This document shows, one piece after another, positions 9,430 through 21,932 of a DNA stretch of 64,000 nt. Position numbers and translations under genes: made by a program. Below the pieces are notes generated by a model that ran no database searches, was not told the origin of the DNA, and was given only the letters and a program-made list of their open reading frames with translations. Within the stretch, counting starts at the first letter, position 1. The number at the start of each line of letters is the position of its first letter. The DNA comes from Yersinia mollaretii ATCC 43969 (GTDB taxonomy: Bacteria; Pseudomonadota; Gammaproteobacteria; Enterobacterales; Enterobacteriaceae): positions 1,116,001-1,180,000 of the forward strand of contig NZ_CP054043.1 in assembly GCF_013282725.1 (NCBI RefSeq). Reading direction: 5' to 3'.

Positions 9430-10641
9430 TTACGCAATAACGTTAAGTTGCTTACCAATACGTACAAAGGCTTCGATAGCCCGTTCGACCTGCTCTGTGG
9501 TGTGGTCTGCCGACATCTGAGTACGAATACGCGCCTGACCTTTTGGCACCACCGGATAGAAGAAGCCAGTGACGTAAATCCCCTCTTTCAGCAATGCATT
9601 GGCAAACTCTTGCGCCAATGTCGCATCACCCAACATGACAGGAATAATGGCATGGTCAGCACCGGCCAAGGTGAAACCAGCAGCACTCATTTTCTCACGG
9701 AATAAGCGAGCATTCGCCCATAGACGATCGCGCAGTTCAGCGCCATCTTCCAAGAGCGATAGCACTTCAATTGAAGCCGCAACGATTGCTGGGGCTAATG
9801 AGTTTGAGAACAGATAGGGCCGTGAGCGCTGACGCAGCCACTCGACCACCTCTTTGCGGCCAGCCGTATAACCCCCTGATGCTCCACCCAGCGCCTTACC
9901 CAAGGTGCCGGTGATAATATCAACACGATCCATTACTTCGCAGTATTCATGCGTACCCCGACCATTGGCCCCGACAAAGCCCACCGCATGAGAATCATCG
10001 ACCATCACCAGTGCCTGATATTCATCGGCTAAATCACAGACGCCTTTCAGATTGGCGATAACACCGTCCATGGAGAACACGCCGTCGGTGGCGATCATAA
10101 TATGGCGCGCGCCCTCGGCTTTAGCTTGTTTTAGCTGTGCCTCCAACTCGCTCATGTCATTGTTGGCATAGCGGTAGCGCTTGGCTTTACATAACCGCAC
10201 GCCATCAATGATGGAGGCATGATTCAGCGCATCAGAAATAATGGCATCTTCTGGCCCAAGCAAGGTTTCGAACAAGCCGCCGTTGGCATCGAAGCAAGAG
10301 GAGTAAAGAATGGCATCTTCCATGCCGAGGAAACTGGCAAGTTTCTGCTCAAGCTCTTTATGTGTGTCTTGCGTGCCGCAGATAAAACGCACCGAGGCCA
10401 TGCCAAAGCCATGGGTATCCATGCCCTTTTTAGCCGCCGCGATCAGTCGTGGGTGGTTGGCTAACCCCAAATAGTTATTGGCGCAGAAATTAATTACGCG
10501 GTTCCCATCAGCGACAGAAATATCGGCTTGTTGGGCAGAGGTGATGATCCGTTCGTTTTTATACAACCCTTCAGCACGGGTAGTTTTGAGTTGTTGTTCT
10601 AGTTGCTGATAAAACGGGTTTCTCTCAGAAGGCAGGGACAT
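9430..10641 (-). CDS. kbl: 2-amino-3-ketobutyrate CoA ligase (glycine C-acetyltransferase)
   Basis: A 403-residue PLP enzyme of the alpha-oxoamine synthase family that converts 2-amino-3-ketobutyrate and CoA to glycine and acetyl-CoA. Visible family marks are [26 protein letters not shown] (PLP-binding Asp and His) and [14 protein letters not shown], where the Lys is the PLP Schiff-base residue. A strong site GGAGATAA precedes the ATG. It is transcribed with tdh and divergent from hldD. In E. coli this operon responds to leucine through Lrp; no operator can be assigned here by eye. Confidence 0.98.
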   Translation of the reverse strand: MSLPSERNPFYQQLEQQLKTTRAEGLYKNERIITSAQQADISVADGNRVINFCANNYLGLANHPRLIAAAKKGMDTHGFGMASVRFICGTQDTHKELEQKLASFLGMEDAILYSSCFDANGGLFETLLGPEDAIISDALNHASIIDGVRLCKAKRYRYANNDMSELEAQLKQAKAEGARHIMIATDGVFSMDGVIANLKGVCDLADEYQALVMVDDSHAVGFVGANGRGTHEYCEVMDRVDIITGTLGKALGGASGGYTAGRKEVVEWLRQRSRPYLFSNSLAPAIVAASIEVLSLLEDGAELRDRLWANARLFREKMSAAGFTLAGADHAIIPVMLGDATLAQEFANALLKEGIYVTGFFYPVVPKGQARIRTQMSADHTTEQVERAIEAFVRIGKQLNVIA

Positions 10642-10885
10642 GCGGTTATCTCCAGAATGGGCTGTTTCGCCTTACATTTTACTGCCTGATAGGGGAACTG
10701 ACGAGCAACCTTGTCTTATATTGCAAAAAATGCAGCACATATCACGGTGAACAATCCTAAAGCAGCATAGAAAACGAGAGATTAGCCCCCTTCCGGCTGT
10801 GCGCTATCCGATGAAATGTTATGATAATGCCAAATAGCGTGTCGGGTATTGTGCCCGACCAAGAAGATTAACAAGGGTGATCCTG

Positions 10886-11818
10886 ATGATTATCGTCACT
10901 GGCGGCGCCGGCTTCATTGGCAGCAACATTGTTAAAGCACTGAATAATATAGGTTATAAAGATATTCTGGTCGTGGATAACCTGAAAGACGGCACTAAAT
11001 TCGTCAATCTGGTGGATCTGGATATTGCGGATTACATGGATAAAGAAGATTTTGTTGCCAGTATCGTTGCCGGTGACGATATGGGTGATATTGACGCGAT
11101 CTTCCACGAAGGTGCCTGCTCCTCCACCACCGAGTGGGATGGCAAGTACGTCATGGATAACAACTATCAGTACTCAAAAGATATCCTGCACTTCTGTCTG
11201 GATCGCGGTATTCCTTTCTTGTACGCCTCCTCTGCGGCCACTTATGGCGGACGCACTGATAACTTCATCGAAGATCGTCAGTACGAAAAACCACTTAACG
11301 TATATGGTTACTCCAAGTTTTTATTCGATCAGTATGTGCGTGAGATCCTGCCGCAAGCTGATTCGCAAATTTGTGGATTCCGCTACTTCAATGTTTATGG
11401 CCCACGCGAAGGCCACAAAGGCAGCATGGCGAGTGTGGCTTTCCACCTGAATAATCAGATTAATGCAGGTGAAAATCCTAAGCTGTTCTCCGGCAGTGAA
11501 AACTTCAAACGCGACTTCATCTATGTGGGTGATGTCGCTGACGTTAATTTGTGGTTCTGGCAAAACGGCGTCTCCGGTATTTTCAACTGCGGCACAGGTC
11601 GCGCGGAATCCTTCCAGGCTGTCGCCGATGCGGTGGTCGATTTCCACCAAAGCGGGCCAGTGGAATACATTGAATTCCCAGAAAAACTGAAAGGCCGTTA
11701 TCAGGCATACACGCAAGCCGACCTCACTAATTTGCGTGCCGCTGGTTATGACAAGCCGTTCAAAACCGTCGCCGAAGGCGTCAAAGAGTATCTGGCGTGG
11801 CTCAATCGCCCGATCTAA
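10886..11818 (+). CDS. hldD: ADP-L-glycero-D-manno-heptose 6-epimerase
   Basis: A 310-residue short-chain dehydrogenase/epimerase that makes the last step of ADP-heptose synthesis for the LPS inner core. The NADP-binding motif [11 protein letters not shown] is at the N-terminus, and Tyr and Lys of the YxxxK site lie in [12 protein letters not shown]. The ATG at 10886 is chosen over the in-frame GTG at 10877 because the latter sits inside the ribosome binding site AAGGGTG and because the family starts MIIVTGG. It heads the hldD-waaF-waaC operon. A small hairpin, GTCGGG/CCCGAC, is in the leader at 10841-10859. Confidence 0.98.
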   Translation: MIIVTGGAGFIGSNIVKALNNIGYKDILVVDNLKDGTKFVNLVDLDIADYMDKEDFVASIVAGDDMGDIDAIFHEGACSSTTEWDGKYVMDNNYQYSKDILHFCLDRGIPFLYASSAATYGGRTDNFIEDRQYEKPLNVYGYSKFLFDQYVREILPQADSQICGFRYFNVYGPREGHKGSMASVAFHLNNQINAGENPKLFSGSENFKRDFIYVGDVADVNLWFWQNGVSGIFNCGTGRAESFQAVADAVVDFHQSGPVEYIEFPEKLKGRYQAYTQADLTNLRAAGYDKPFKTVAEGVKEYLAWLNRPI

Positions 11819-11848
11819 ATTACTTGCTGCAAGGAATTGATAAACGGT

Positions 11849-12913
11849 ATGAAAATACTGGTCATCGGCCCTTCTTGGGTTGGCGATATGATGATGTCGC
11901 AAAGTCTTTACCGCACCCTGAAGGCCGAATATCCGGCAGCAGACATTGATGTGATGGCACCCGCGTGGTGCCGTCCGCTTTTGGCCAGAATGCCGGAAGT
12001 GCGCCACGCAATCCCAATGCCATTAGGGCATGGGGCTTTTGCTTTTGAGGAGCGTCGCCGTTTGGGTCTTGCCTTACGAGAAACAGGCTATGATCGTGCT
12101 TATGTTCTGCCAAACTCATTTAAATCAGCTCTGATACCTTATTTTTCAGGGATTAAGCAACGCATTGGCTGGCGTGGCGAGATGCGCTACTTCTTGCTCA
12201 ATGATATGCGCATTCTGGATAAAGAAGCCTTCCCCATGATGGTCCAGCGCTATGTTGCTCTGGCCTATGATAAAGAACAAATTCATTCAGCAGCGGATTT
12301 ACCGCAGCCATTACTCTGGCCGCAATTGCAGGTTCGCGACGAAGAGATCGCAGAGATCACGGCGTCATACAATCTGACGGATAACCGGCCCATTATTGGG
12401 TTCTGCCCCGGTGCCGAGTTTGGCCCAGCAAAACGCTGGCCACACTATCACTATGCCGTGCTGGCGCAGAAACTGATTGATGCTGGCTATCAGGTCGTCT
12501 TATTAGGTTCAGCAAAAGACAATGAAGCGGGCGAGGAGATTCGTCAGGCGCTGGGCGAAGAGTCGCGCGAATATTGCCTCAATCTGGCGGGTCAGACCTC
12601 GCTGGATCAAGCTGTTGTGCTGATTGCCGCCTGTCGTGCGGTGGTCAGTAATGACTCTGGTTTAATGCATGTTGCCGCCGCATTAAATAAGCCATTGGTC
12701 GCATTATACGGCCCAAGCAGCCCAGATTTCACCCCACCACTGTCTGACAAATCCACGGTTATTCGCCTGATTACCGGCTATCAAAAAGTGCGCAAAGGCG
12801 GTAGCGCACAGGGTTATCATCAGAGTTTGATTGATATCCAGCCAGAGCAAGTGATGGATGCGCTTGAGAAGCAGCTCGCCACACAAAAATGCTCAGCCAA
12901 AGAGGGTGATTAA
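11849..12913 (+). CDS. waaF: ADP-heptose:LPS heptosyltransferase II
   Basis: A 354-residue glycosyltransferase of family GT9. It adds the second heptose to the inner core on the cytoplasmic face of the inner membrane. The N-terminus MKILVIGPSWVGDMMMSQ and the ADP-heptose-binding segment GFCPGAEFGPAKRWP are characteristic, as is the later VSNDSGLMHVAAA. The ATG at 11849 fits the family start; an upstream TTG at 11837 would be only one base from the AAGGA site. The stop overlaps the waaC start by one base (TAATG). Confidence 0.97.
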   Translation: MKILVIGPSWVGDMMMSQSLYRTLKAEYPAADIDVMAPAWCRPLLARMPEVRHAIPMPLGHGAFAFEERRRLGLALRETGYDRAYVLPNSFKSALIPYFSGIKQRIGWRGEMRYFLLNDMRILDKEAFPMMVQRYVALAYDKEQIHSAADLPQPLLWPQLQVRDEEIAEITASYNLTDNRPIIGFCPGAEFGPAKRWPHYHYAVLAQKLIDAGYQVVLLGSAKDNEAGEEIRQALGEESREYCLNLAGQTSLDQAVVLIAACRAVVSNDSGLMHVAAALNKPLVALYGPSSPDFTPPLSDKSTVIRLITGYQKVRKGGSAQGYHQSLIDIQPEQVMDALEKQLATQKCSAKEGD

Positions 12914-13878
12914 TGCACGTATTGATCGTTAAAACCTCTTCAATGGGCGACGTTTTACATACCTTGCCTGCGCTGACAGATGCCATGCACACCATTCCGG
13001 GCATTCGTTTTGATTGGGTGGTCGAAGAGGGCTTCAGTCAGATCCCCACATGGCATCCGGCAGTGGATAAAGTGATTCCGGTGGCTATCCGCCGTTGGCG
13101 CAAAAACTGGTTTGGCACCGACACTCGGCAAGAACGTTGTGATTTTAAACGTGTTGTGCAGCAGCGCAGTTATGATTTGGTGATCGATGCGCAGGGGCTA
13201 ATTAAAAGTGCGGCGCTCATTACTCGCATCGCCAAGGGCGTCAAGCATGGCCCAGATTGCAAAAGCGCTCGCGAGCCATTTGCCAGTTGGTTCTATAATT
13301 GCCGCCACGAGATTGACCCCAAGCAACATGCGGTCGAGCGTATACGTCAGTTGTTTGCCAAAAGTCTGGGCTATGAAAAACCAGAAAGTTATGGTGATTA
13401 CGCCATCGCGCCTCGCTTTTTAAGTCAGTTACCCGCTGATGCGGGTCAATATCTGGTTTTCCTGCACGCGACCACCCGCGACAGCAAGCACTGGCCTGAA
13501 AGCCACTGGCTGCAACTGATTGAACTGCTTGCCCCAACCGGGTTAAAAATCAAATTACCTTGGGGCGCAGAGCATGAGTATCAACGCGCTTTGCGGCTCG
13601 CGGAACAGGCTCCTCATGTTGAGGTATTACCTAAGCTCAGCCTCCAGCAGGTGGCAGAAGTTCTGGCCGGTGCAAAAGCGGTGGTGTCCGTCGATACGGG
13701 CCTAAGCCATCTCACCGCCGCGCTCAGTCGCCCCAACATTACGCTGTATGGCCCCACCGACCCGGGCTTAATTGGCGGCTACGGTGAAAATCAGATTGCC
13801 GTTATTTCCGAGCAAAAAAACATGGATACCATTTCCGCTGAAACCATTATGGCGCGACTGGAAACATTGATTTCATAA
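12913..13878 (+). CDS. waaC: ADP-heptose:LPS heptosyltransferase I
   Basis: A 321-residue GT9 enzyme that adds the first heptose to Kdo2-lipid A. The N-terminal VLIVKTSSMGDVLHTLPAL and the late VVSVDTGLSHLTAALSRP are the expected nucleotide-sugar motifs. It is translationally coupled to waaF by a one-base overlap. A strong terminator follows 67 bp downstream, so the operon ends here and no O-antigen ligase gene follows as it does in E. coli K-12. Confidence 0.97.
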   Translation: MHVLIVKTSSMGDVLHTLPALTDAMHTIPGIRFDWVVEEGFSQIPTWHPAVDKVIPVAIRRWRKNWFGTDTRQERCDFKRVVQQRSYDLVIDAQGLIKSAALITRIAKGVKHGPDCKSAREPFASWFYNCRHEIDPKQHAVERIRQLFAKSLGYEKPESYGDYAIAPRFLSQLPADAGQYLVFLHATTRDSKHWPESHWLQLIELLAPTGLKIKLPWGAEHEYQRALRLAEQAPHVEVLPKLSLQQVAEVLAGAKAVVSVDTGLSHLTAALSRPNITLYGPTDPGLIGGYGENQIAVISEQKNMDTISAETIMARLETLIS

Positions 13879-13945
13879 GTGATCATTTTTTATTTCCCGT
13901 AATGTGTTTTGCTGAAAATATCGCCAGTCACTATTTATCCTGTAA

Positions 13946-13983
13946 TAACAATCGACTCTGCTAATTATCAGAGTCGATTGTTA
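13946..13983 (+). terminator. Rho-independent terminator after waaC
   Basis: TAACAATCGACTCTG at 13946-13960 is perfectly complementary to 13969-13983 (15 bp) around an eight-base loop. A T-rich stretch (TCTGTTTTAT) follows. This ends the hldD-waaF-waaC transcript. Confidence 0.88.
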
Positions 13984-13991
13984 TCTGTTTT

Positions 13992-14433
13992 ATGATTGTT
14001 AAACATGACTAATTGATTGTTGGGATAATTGAGTGAATCAAATAACTCAGGTATTACGAATAATCTCGCCTAGATTTTTCTGTTTAGGTAATTAATGCCG
14101 AAATATAATCCCAATAAAACGTCAATCTCATCAACCAACGATAACCCACTGAGTTACAGGCCAATAACAGCCAAAAAAACCACTAAAAAATTAACTGACA
14201 GCATCTACCGCCAAATCATTAATTACCCGCAGACACTAATGAAACCCATTCTCATTTTTGAACCTATTAAATCCAGTTTGTGGCCTTCGTTTACTGAAAT
14301 TGTTAAAAATTTATATTCTTTTTTAGGAATAGCCTGATCCTATTCTGGCTATCAGCCAGACCCAGCCGAAAAGAGCCTTTCTTGCACAAATATGGTATTA
14401 TTCTTAGCAATCCATATAAATGAAATTGATAGA
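13992..14433. other. Gene-poor AT-rich gap before waaA
   Basis: About 440 bp, clearly richer in A+T than its neighbours. The only open frame (14095-14337, 80 codons) has no recognisable family and no ribosome binding site, and its composition looks like translated AT-rich spacer, so it is not called as a gene. The promoter of waaA must lie here, but I cannot assign it with confidence. Confidence 0.5.
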
Positions 14434-15710
14434 ATGTTGCTGCGTTTATATCAGGTACTACTCTACCTTATTCAACCTTTGATTTGGCTACGGTTGCTGT
14501 TGCGTAGTCGTAAAGCCCCCGCTTATCGCAAGCGCTGGGCAGAACGTTATGGTTTTTGTGCTGGTAAAGTTGTCGCTGGCGGCATCATGCTGCATTCAGT
14601 TTCAGTCGGTGAGACACTGGCCGCGATTCCGTTAGTTAGGGCATTGCGTCACCGCTACCCGTCACTGCCGATTACCGTGACCACTATGACCCCCACGGGT
14701 TCCGAGCGAGTCCAGTCCGCTTTTGGTAAAGACGTTCATCACGTCTATCTCCCCTATGATCTCCCCGGCTCTGTGAACCGCTTCTTGGATCAGGTCAATC
14801 CTAAGCTGGTCATTATCATGGAAACAGAGCTATGGCCAAACCTGATTAATGCACTGCATCGCCGCAAAATACCGCTGGTGATTGCCAATGCACGCCTCTC
14901 TGCCCGCTCGGCTGCGGGCTACAAAAAGATCGGCAGTTTTATCCGTAATATGCTGCAACGCATCACGCTGATCGCGGCACAAAATCAAGAAGATGGCGAT
15001 CGTTTCATTGAGCTGGGTCTTCGGCGCTCACAACTGACGGTCACGGGTAGCCTGAAATTTGATATTTCTGTCACCCCTGAATTAGCCGCCAGAGCGGTGA
15101 CTTTACGCCGCCAGTGGGCAGCACATCGTCCGGTGTGGATTGCGACCAGCACCCATGATGGCGAAGAGGCCATTTTGCTGGAGGCTCATCGCCAATTATT
15201 GCAGCGCTTCCCAACATTGCTGCTGATTTTGGTACCGCGTCACCCCGAGCGCTTCCCGAAAGCAGTCGAACTGACACAGAAAGCTGGGTTGAGTTACACA
15301 TTACGCAGCAAAGGTGAAATTCCTTCAGCCAGTACACAAGTCGTGATTGGCGATACTATGGGCGAGTTGATGCTGCTGTACGGCATTGCTGATTTGGCCT
15401 TTGTGGGCGGCAGTCTGGTTGAGCGCGGTGGTCATAACCCGCTGGAGGCCGCTGCCCATGCCATCCCTGTGCTGATGGGACCACATACATTTAACTTTAA
15501 AGATATCTGTGCCAAGCTGGAACAGGCTGAAGGGCTGATTACCGTCACCGACACCTTATCGCTGGTGAAAGAGATTACCCTGCTGCTGACGGATGAAGAT
15601 TGCCGCCTCTATTATGGCCGCCACGCCGTTGATGTGCTGCATGAAAATCAGGGCGCACTTCAACGGCTATTACACTTGCTGGAGCCTTATCTGCCGCAAC
15701 GGAGCCACTA

Positions 15711-15711
<1 letters not shown>
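14434..15711 (+). CDS. waaA: 3-deoxy-D-manno-octulosonic acid (Kdo) transferase
   Basis: A 425-residue family GT30 enzyme, the same length as E. coli WaaA (KdtA). It adds Kdo to the lipid IVA precursor at the inner membrane. The N-terminus has one membrane anchor ([19 protein letters not shown]) followed by [23 protein letters not shown] and METELWPNL are family motifs, and [18 protein letters not shown] forms the CMP-Kdo-binding region. The ATG at 14434 is chosen by alignment; the frame is open further upstream to 14392. The stop overlaps waaE by one base. Confidence 0.97.
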
Positions 15712-16969
<1,258 letters not shown>

Positions 16970-16990
16970 CGGGTCTCTAATGCAAAGCTA

Positions 16991-17800
16991 TTAATGTTGG
17001 CAGTGGCGGCAAAAGAAGGTACTCCGCTGCCCATGCTTTGCAATTTCAATACGTTGTCCACAACGGCGACAAAGTTCACCCGCCCGGCCATACACCTGCA
17101 ATTCTTGCGCAAAGTAACCCGGTTTACCGTCCGACTGCAAAAAGTCGCGTAATGTGGTGCCACCCTGCTCGATAGAGTGCAGCAATACCGCTTTTATCGT
17201 TGTGACCAACAGGGAGATTTCAGCTTGCGTCAATGAACCCGCAGCGCGTTCTGGCAAAATACCGGCAGCAAACAGAGATTCACTGGCGTAGATATTGCCC
17301 ACCCCAACCACCACTTTGTTATCCATCAACCAAGGCTTAATCAACGTGCGTTTATGCCGTGATTTATCAAACAAGTATTGGGGGCTAAATTCGTCACTGA
17401 GCGGCTCTGGGCCTAAATGCGCCAGAACACTGCTGGTCTCAAGGTCTTTCGCCCATAACCAGGCACCAAAGCGGCGCGGGTCGGTATAACGCAATATTTT
17501 GCCGTTACTGATCACCAAATCAACATGATCATGCTTTTCTGCTGCGGTTTCTTCCGGCAGAACACGCAAACTACCCGACATCCCCAAATGTACGATAATC
17601 CAGCCAGTCGGTAGCTCTAGCAGTAAATACTTAGCCCGACGCTGAACACTCAGTACGGGTTGGTCACTAAGCGCCAAAATTTCATCGGACACCGGCCAGC
17701 GCAAACGAGCATTTCTGACCACGGCATATAAAATCGTCTGGCCGACAAGATAAGGTTCGATCCCACGTCGGCTGGTTTCAACTTCTGGTAATTCAGGCAT
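16991..17800 (-). CDS. mutM: Formamidopyrimidine-DNA glycosylase
   Basis: A 269-residue base-excision repair enzyme that removes 8-oxoguanine and other oxidised purines and cleaves at the abasic site. After loss of the initiator Met the catalytic Pro and Glu are in [12 protein letters not shown]; the conserved Lys is in [10 protein letters not shown]. The H2TH region includes [16 protein letters not shown]-terminal zinc finger has CRRC and CRHC pairs. The start at 17800 is required by the N-terminal catalytic proline; the open frame reaches 17815 but would bury it. Confidence 0.98.
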   Translation of the reverse strand: MPELPEVETSRRGIEPYLVGQTILYAVVRNARLRWPVSDEILALSDQPVLSVQRRAKYLLLELPTGWIIVHLGMSGSLRVLPEETAAEKHDHVDLVISNGKILRYTDPRRFGAWLWAKDLETSSVLAHLGPEPLSDEFSPQYLFDKSRHKRTLIKPWLMDNKVVVGVGNIYASESLFAAGILPERAAGSLTQAEISLLVTTIKAVLLHSIEQGGTTLRDFLQSDGKPGYFAQELQVYGRAGELCRRCGQRIEIAKHGQRSTFFCRHCQH

Positions 17801-17841
17801 CTCCCCTCCCTTCAAGGTATCTCACTGTACTTTATATAATA

Positions 17842-17867
17842 AAAAACCCGGCCGAGGCCGGGTTTTT
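17842..17867. terminator. Bidirectional terminator between rpmG and mutM
   Basis: AAAAACCCGGCC at 17842-17853 pairs with GGCCGGGTTTTT at 17856-17867. A/T runs on both sides give a U-tract on either strand. It lies just downstream of rpmG on the minus strand, so most rpmBG transcripts should end before mutM. Confidence 0.9.
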
Positions 17868-17882
17868 CTTAATCCACTAAAA

Positions 17883-18053
<171 letters not shown>

Positions 18054-18061
18054 TCAGTTCC

Positions 18062-18319
<258 letters not shown>

Positions 18320-18363
18320 TCAGCTCGAGCTTCGTATAGGATTTGGCCGCCTCGTCAGGCTTT

Positions 18364-18455
18364 AGAGCCCATCTCAGCAAACTCACTGAGAAGACTCACT
18401 GTCATCAGGTCAGAAACCCCTGTCACCAGGTTATAAACCTGCTGAGATAGGCTCT
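18364..18455 (-). promoter_or_regulatory. Structured leader of the rpmB-rpmG mRNA
   Basis: On the minus (mRNA) strand AGAGCCTATCTCAGCA pairs with TGCTGAGATGGGCTCT: 16 pairs, one of them a U-G wobble that would be a C-A mismatch on the other strand, so the structure favours the mRNA sense. The stem encloses three small hairpins: GGTT-TAT-AACC, a CAG/CTG stem flanked by GGT/ACC, and TGAG-TCTT-CTCA. This multibranch form resembles r-protein autoregulatory leaders. Regulation by L28 or L33 is only an inference. Confidence 0.6.
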
Positions 18456-18488
18456 TCACGCCAAACCCAAGATTCTCAAAGGTGGCGT

Positions 18489-18517
18489 AGTATACGCTCT
18501 GAAGCGTAAGTGCTCAA
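18489..18517 (-). promoter_or_regulatory. Sigma-70 promoter of rpmB-rpmG
   Basis: On the minus strand TTGAGC (18512-18517) and TATACT (18489-18494) are separated by exactly 17 bp. Transcription would start near 18482 and give a leader of about 180 nt that contains the branched structure at 18364-18455. Confidence 0.7.
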
Positions 18518-18561
18518 GTCCCGAACAGCTAAAGATCCTAAAAGGATCAATTATTATTTCA

Positions 18562-19230
18562 CTAAAGCCATCCGCGTTCAGCAAATGAGACACATTCACC
18601 CCGACCGACTACCAAATGATCGAGCACCCGAATATCTAATATTGAGCAGGCTTTTATCACCTGCGTCGTCATCAAACGGTCGGCTTGGCTCGGTTCAGCC
18701 TTACCCGAAGGGTGATTATGCGCCAGAATCAACGCGGCGGCATTCGCCTTCAGCGCTTCACGCACAATTTCTCTCGGATGAACCTCAACACTGCTGATGG
18801 TACCAGTAAACATCTCCTCATGGCGAATCACACGATGCTGATTATCCAAAAACATGACTAAAAAAATCTCACGCTCACGATGAGAAAGAATATTTTGCAG
18901 AAATTGTTGTGTGACCTTGGGATTGAGCAGGACACTCTCTTGCATCAGATGCGATGAAAAGCAGCGACTGGCCAGTTCTGCGATAGCCTGAATCTGACTG
19001 TATTTCGATGCACCAATCCCCTTTTGGGCACATAACGTCTGATAATCCGCAGACATCAGCCCATGTAACGAACCGAAGGTTTCAATCAAACACTCAGCCA
19101 TCTTCATGACATGCATCCCCGGAATACCGGTGCGCAGAAAAAGCGCGAGTAACTCGGCATCTGACAGCACAGCAGCGCCATATTTTAGTAATTTTTCTCT
19201 TGGGGCGCTCTGCCCATACCACTCATCCAT
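18562..19230 (-). CDS. radC: RadC family JAB/MPN-domain protein
   Basis: A 222-residue protein, equal in length to E. coli RadC. The N-terminal helix-hairpin-helix region ([14 protein letters not shown] and [13 protein letters not shown]) is followed by a JAB/MPN metalloprotease-like domain with the [14 protein letters not shown] motif. Its function is unresolved, and the older DNA-repair assignment for the family was withdrawn. The ATG at 19230 has an AGGAG-like site and fits the family; the frame is open further upstream to 19311. It is divergent from coaBC and lies upstream of rpmBG-mutM, as in E. coli. Confidence 0.93.
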   Translation of the reverse strand: MDEWYGQSAPREKLLKYGAAVLSDAELLALFLRTGIPGMHVMKMAECLIETFGSLHGLMSADYQTLCAQKGIGASKYSQIQAIAELASRCFSSHLMQESVLLNPKVTQQFLQNILSHREREIFLVMFLDNQHRVIRHEEMFTGTISSVEVHPREIVREALKANAAALILAHNHPSGKAEPSQADRLMTTQVIKACSILDIRVLDHLVVGRGECVSFAERGWL

Positions 19231-19423
19231 CCTTTGACTCCTGTAATCCCTGAACAGCGCGGAAAGCATGGCAGAAGGTTTTATGCCCCGCGAGCTGATG
19301 ATTAACAGCATGCGTAACGCCTCGCAAATTTGACGATTGATGGCATCAGGAGATGGCCTGATAGCTAATCTGCTCAGCTGTTATGCTAAAATATCGGCTC
19401 TTACAGCTTTCATTCGGACAATC

Positions 19424-20641
19424 ATGATGACGGGACTTTCCGGCAAACATATCGTGCTCGGGATTAGTGGGGGGATCGCCGCCTATAAATCACCTGAGCT
19501 GGTCCGCCGCTTGCGCGACAGAGGCGCGGATGTGCGCGTGGTGATGACCGACGCCGCCAAAGCGTTCATTACACCACTCACGTTGCAGGCAGTCTCGGGC
19601 TATCCCGTCTCTGATGATTTACTCGATCCTGCGGCAGAAGCGGCGATGGGCCATATTGAGCTAGGTAAATGGGCTGACTTAGTAATTATGGCCCCCGCCA
19701 CCGCCGATTTGCTGGCCAGAGTCGCGGCAGGCATGGCTAATGACCTGCTGACCACGGTTTGTCTGGCAACTGCAGCACCTGTCGCAGCAGTGCCCGCCAT
19801 GAATCAACAGATGTATCGTGCCGCTGCGACCCAAGCGAACTTACAGACACTCGCCAATCGCGGAGTATTATTGTGGGGGCCAGATAGCGGCAGTCAGGCT
19901 TGCGGTGATGTCGGGCCGGGTAGAATGCTAGACCCGCTGGAAATCGTCGCACTGGCGCATGATTATTTTTCTGCAAAACAAGACCTGCAACATTTGAGTG
20001 TCATGATTACCGCCGGGCCAACCCGTGAAGCACTTGATCCCGTACGCTTTATCAGCAACCAAAGTTCGGGCAAGATGGGGTTCGCTATCGCGCAAGCTGT
20101 CGCTGAAAGAGGGGCGAAGGTGACATTGGTCGCCGGGCCAGTGAATCTCCCGACACCTGCTGGTGTTGATCGTATTGATGTTGTCAGTGCGCTTGAGATG
20201 CAGCAAGCCGTTCAGAATTTAGCCGCTCAGCAGAATATTTTTATTTCTTGTGCTGCGGTAGCGGATTACCGCGCAGAGCAAATTTCGGACGAGAAAATTA
20301 AAAAACAGGGCGATGAAATTACCCTTAAGTTAGTGAAAAACCCAGACATTGTGGCTGGAGTGGCTTCAATGGCTAAAAATCGTCCATTTGTTGTTGGATT
20401 TGCTGCCGAAACCCAGAATGTGGAAGAATACGCGCGACAAAAACTAGCGCGAAAGAATCTGGACCTTATTTGCGCTAATGATGTTTCGCTCGCAGAGCAT
20501 GGTTTTAACAGTGACACTAATGCCTTGCACCTTTTTTGGCCGACGGGAGAGAAACGTTTACCGCTCAGCGATAAGCACCTCCTTAGTCAGCATTTAATAG
20601 ACGAGATTGTCAGCCGTTATGATGAAAAAAATCGACATTAA
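19424..20641 (+). CDS. coaBC: Bifunctional phosphopantothenoylcysteine decarboxylase/phosphopantothenate-cysteine ligase
   Basis: A fused CoaC-CoaB protein that makes 4'-phosphopantetheine from 4'-phosphopantothenate and cysteine using CTP. The flavin-binding CoaC half starts [18 protein letters not shown] and contains APAMNQQMY and the catalytic cysteine loop [10 protein letters not shown]. The CoaB half starts near [19 protein letters not shown]. The ATG at 19424 (or 19427) fits the family start; the longer open frame from 19337 has no support. Its 3' end overlaps the start of dut by 23 bp. Confidence 0.97.
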   Translation: MMTGLSGKHIVLGISGGIAAYKSPELVRRLRDRGADVRVVMTDAAKAFITPLTLQAVSGYPVSDDLLDPAAEAAMGHIELGKWADLVIMAPATADLLARVAAGMANDLLTTVCLATAAPVAAVPAMNQQMYRAAATQANLQTLANRGVLLWGPDSGSQACGDVGPGRMLDPLEIVALAHDYFSAKQDLQHLSVMITAGPTREALDPVRFISNQSSGKMGFAIAQAVAERGAKVTLVAGPVNLPTPAGVDRIDVVSALEMQQAVQNLAAQQNIFISCAAVADYRAEQISDEKIKKQGDEITLKLVKNPDIVAGVASMAKNRPFVVGFAAETQNVEEYARQKLARKNLDLICANDVSLAEHGFNSDTNALHLFWPTGEKRLPLSDKHLLSQHLIDEIVSRYDEKNRH

Positions 20642-21077
20642 AATTCTGGACCCACGTGTTGGCAATGAATTCCCGCTACCAACCTACGCGACAGAAGGTT
20701 CTGCTGGGCTGGATTTACGCGCCTGTCTGGATAAGGCAGTGGATTTGCTGCCGGGTCAAACTACATTGTTACCGACAGGTTTAGCCATACATATTGGCGA
20801 TAACGCACTGGCTGCCGTCATTTTGCCTCGCTCTGGGTTAGGGCATAAACACGGCGTAGTATTGGGCAATCTGGTTGGCCTGATTGACTCCGACTATCAA
20901 GGGCAGTTGATGGTGTCAGTCTGGAACCGTGGTCAACAGCCTTTCACTATCGAACCCGGCGAGCGTATCGCACAGATGGTGTTTGTTCCTGTGGTACAAG
21001 CAGAATTCAATCTGGTTGAAGATTTTGACCTGACTGAACGTGGTACCGGTGGTTTTGGTCATTCTGGACGCCAATAA
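20619..21077 (+). CDS. dut: Deoxyuridine 5'-triphosphate nucleotidohydrolase
   Basis: A 152-residue trimeric dUTPase that hydrolyses dUTP to dUMP and pyrophosphate, keeping uracil out of DNA. All five motifs are visible, including [33 protein letters not shown] and the C-terminal glycine-rich [12 protein letters not shown]. The start [15 protein letters not shown] at 20619 lies inside coaBC, the normal enterobacterial arrangement. slmA follows 121 bp later. Confidence 0.98.
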   Translation: MMKKIDIKILDPRVGNEFPLPTYATEGSAGLDLRACLDKAVDLLPGQTTLLPTGLAIHIGDNALAAVILPRSGLGHKHGVVLGNLVGLIDSDYQGQLMVSVWNRGQQPFTIEPGERIAQMVFVPVVQAEFNLVEDFDLTERGTGGFGHSGRQ

Positions 21078-21198
21078 CCTACCCTAGACCTTGATACCGT
21101 AAAAAAGCTATCACATAAGCCGCCGGGGCTTGGTACCCAGTGCGGCCGGTATTTGGGTTTTTGTTATTAAGTCATTTTTAGCAAGGGTCTACTCGGAC

Positions 21199-21795
21199 AT
21201 GGCAGAAAAAGAGAATATTAAAAGGAACAGGCGCGAGGAAATTTTGCAGGCTTTAGCGCAAATGCTGGAATCCAGCGATGGCAGCCAACGCATTACTACC
21301 GCCAAACTCGCCGCCAATGTGGGGGTGTCTGAAGCCGCGCTTTATCGGCATTTTCCCAGTAAAACGAGGATGTTTGACAGCCTGATCGAGTTTATCGAAG
21401 ATAGTTTGATGTCCCGCATCAATTTGATTCTGCAAGATGAAAAAGAGACGTTCAATCGCCTCCGTTTGATCCTGCTGCTGGTATTAGGATTTGCGGAGCG
21501 CAATCCTGGGCTAACCCGGATTATGACGGGGCATGCACTGATGTTTGAACAAGATCGTTTGCAAGGCCGGATTAACCAGCTATTTGAACGTATTGAAGTT
21601 CAGCTACGTCAGGTGCTGCGCGAGAAGAAACTGCGCGACGGGCAAGGCTTTATCCATGATGAGGCTCTGTTGGCAACCCAGTTGCTGGCGTTTTGTGAAG
21701 GGATGCTGTCGCGCTTTGTGCGTTCTGAGTTCCGCTATCGGCCGACACAAGAGTTTGATGCCCGTTGGCCCCTAATTGTGGCTCAGTTACAGTAA
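21199..21795 (+). CDS. slmA: Nucleoid occlusion factor SlmA
   Basis: A 198-residue TetR-family DNA-binding protein, the length of E. coli SlmA. The helix-turn-helix is [24 protein letters not shown], of which SEAALYRHF is the recognition helix. When bound to its specific sites, SlmA blocks FtsZ assembly over the nucleoid. The start [15 protein letters not shown] fits the family. The longer open frame upstream (from 21130) is not supported. Confidence 0.97.
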   Translation: MAEKENIKRNRREEILQALAQMLESSDGSQRITTAKLAANVGVSEAALYRHFPSKTRMFDSLIEFIEDSLMSRINLILQDEKETFNRLRLILLLVLGFAERNPGLTRIMTGHALMFEQDRLQGRINQLFERIEVQLRQVLREKKLRDGQGFIHDEALLATQLLAFCEGMLSRFVRSEFRYRPTQEFDARWPLIVAQLQ

Positions 21796-21932
21796 TTCGG
21801 TTGTAGTGGGTGTGATTCAAGATGGGGGCTAGCGACAGCCCCCGAGGGGAAAAGCACCGAGCAGATAGACCCTGGGAAGCCATTGCTCGGCACTTTTATC
21901 AACAGCGACCCCAGCACGGGCCGCTGTCGGAA

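Noticed and set aside
11321..12007. 228-codon frame antisense to hldD and waaF
   Set aside because: Shadow of two well-supported genes; the long open frame follows from their codon bias.
14095..14337. 80-codon open frame before waaA
   Set aside because: No ribosome binding site, no family resemblance, and AT-rich spacer composition.
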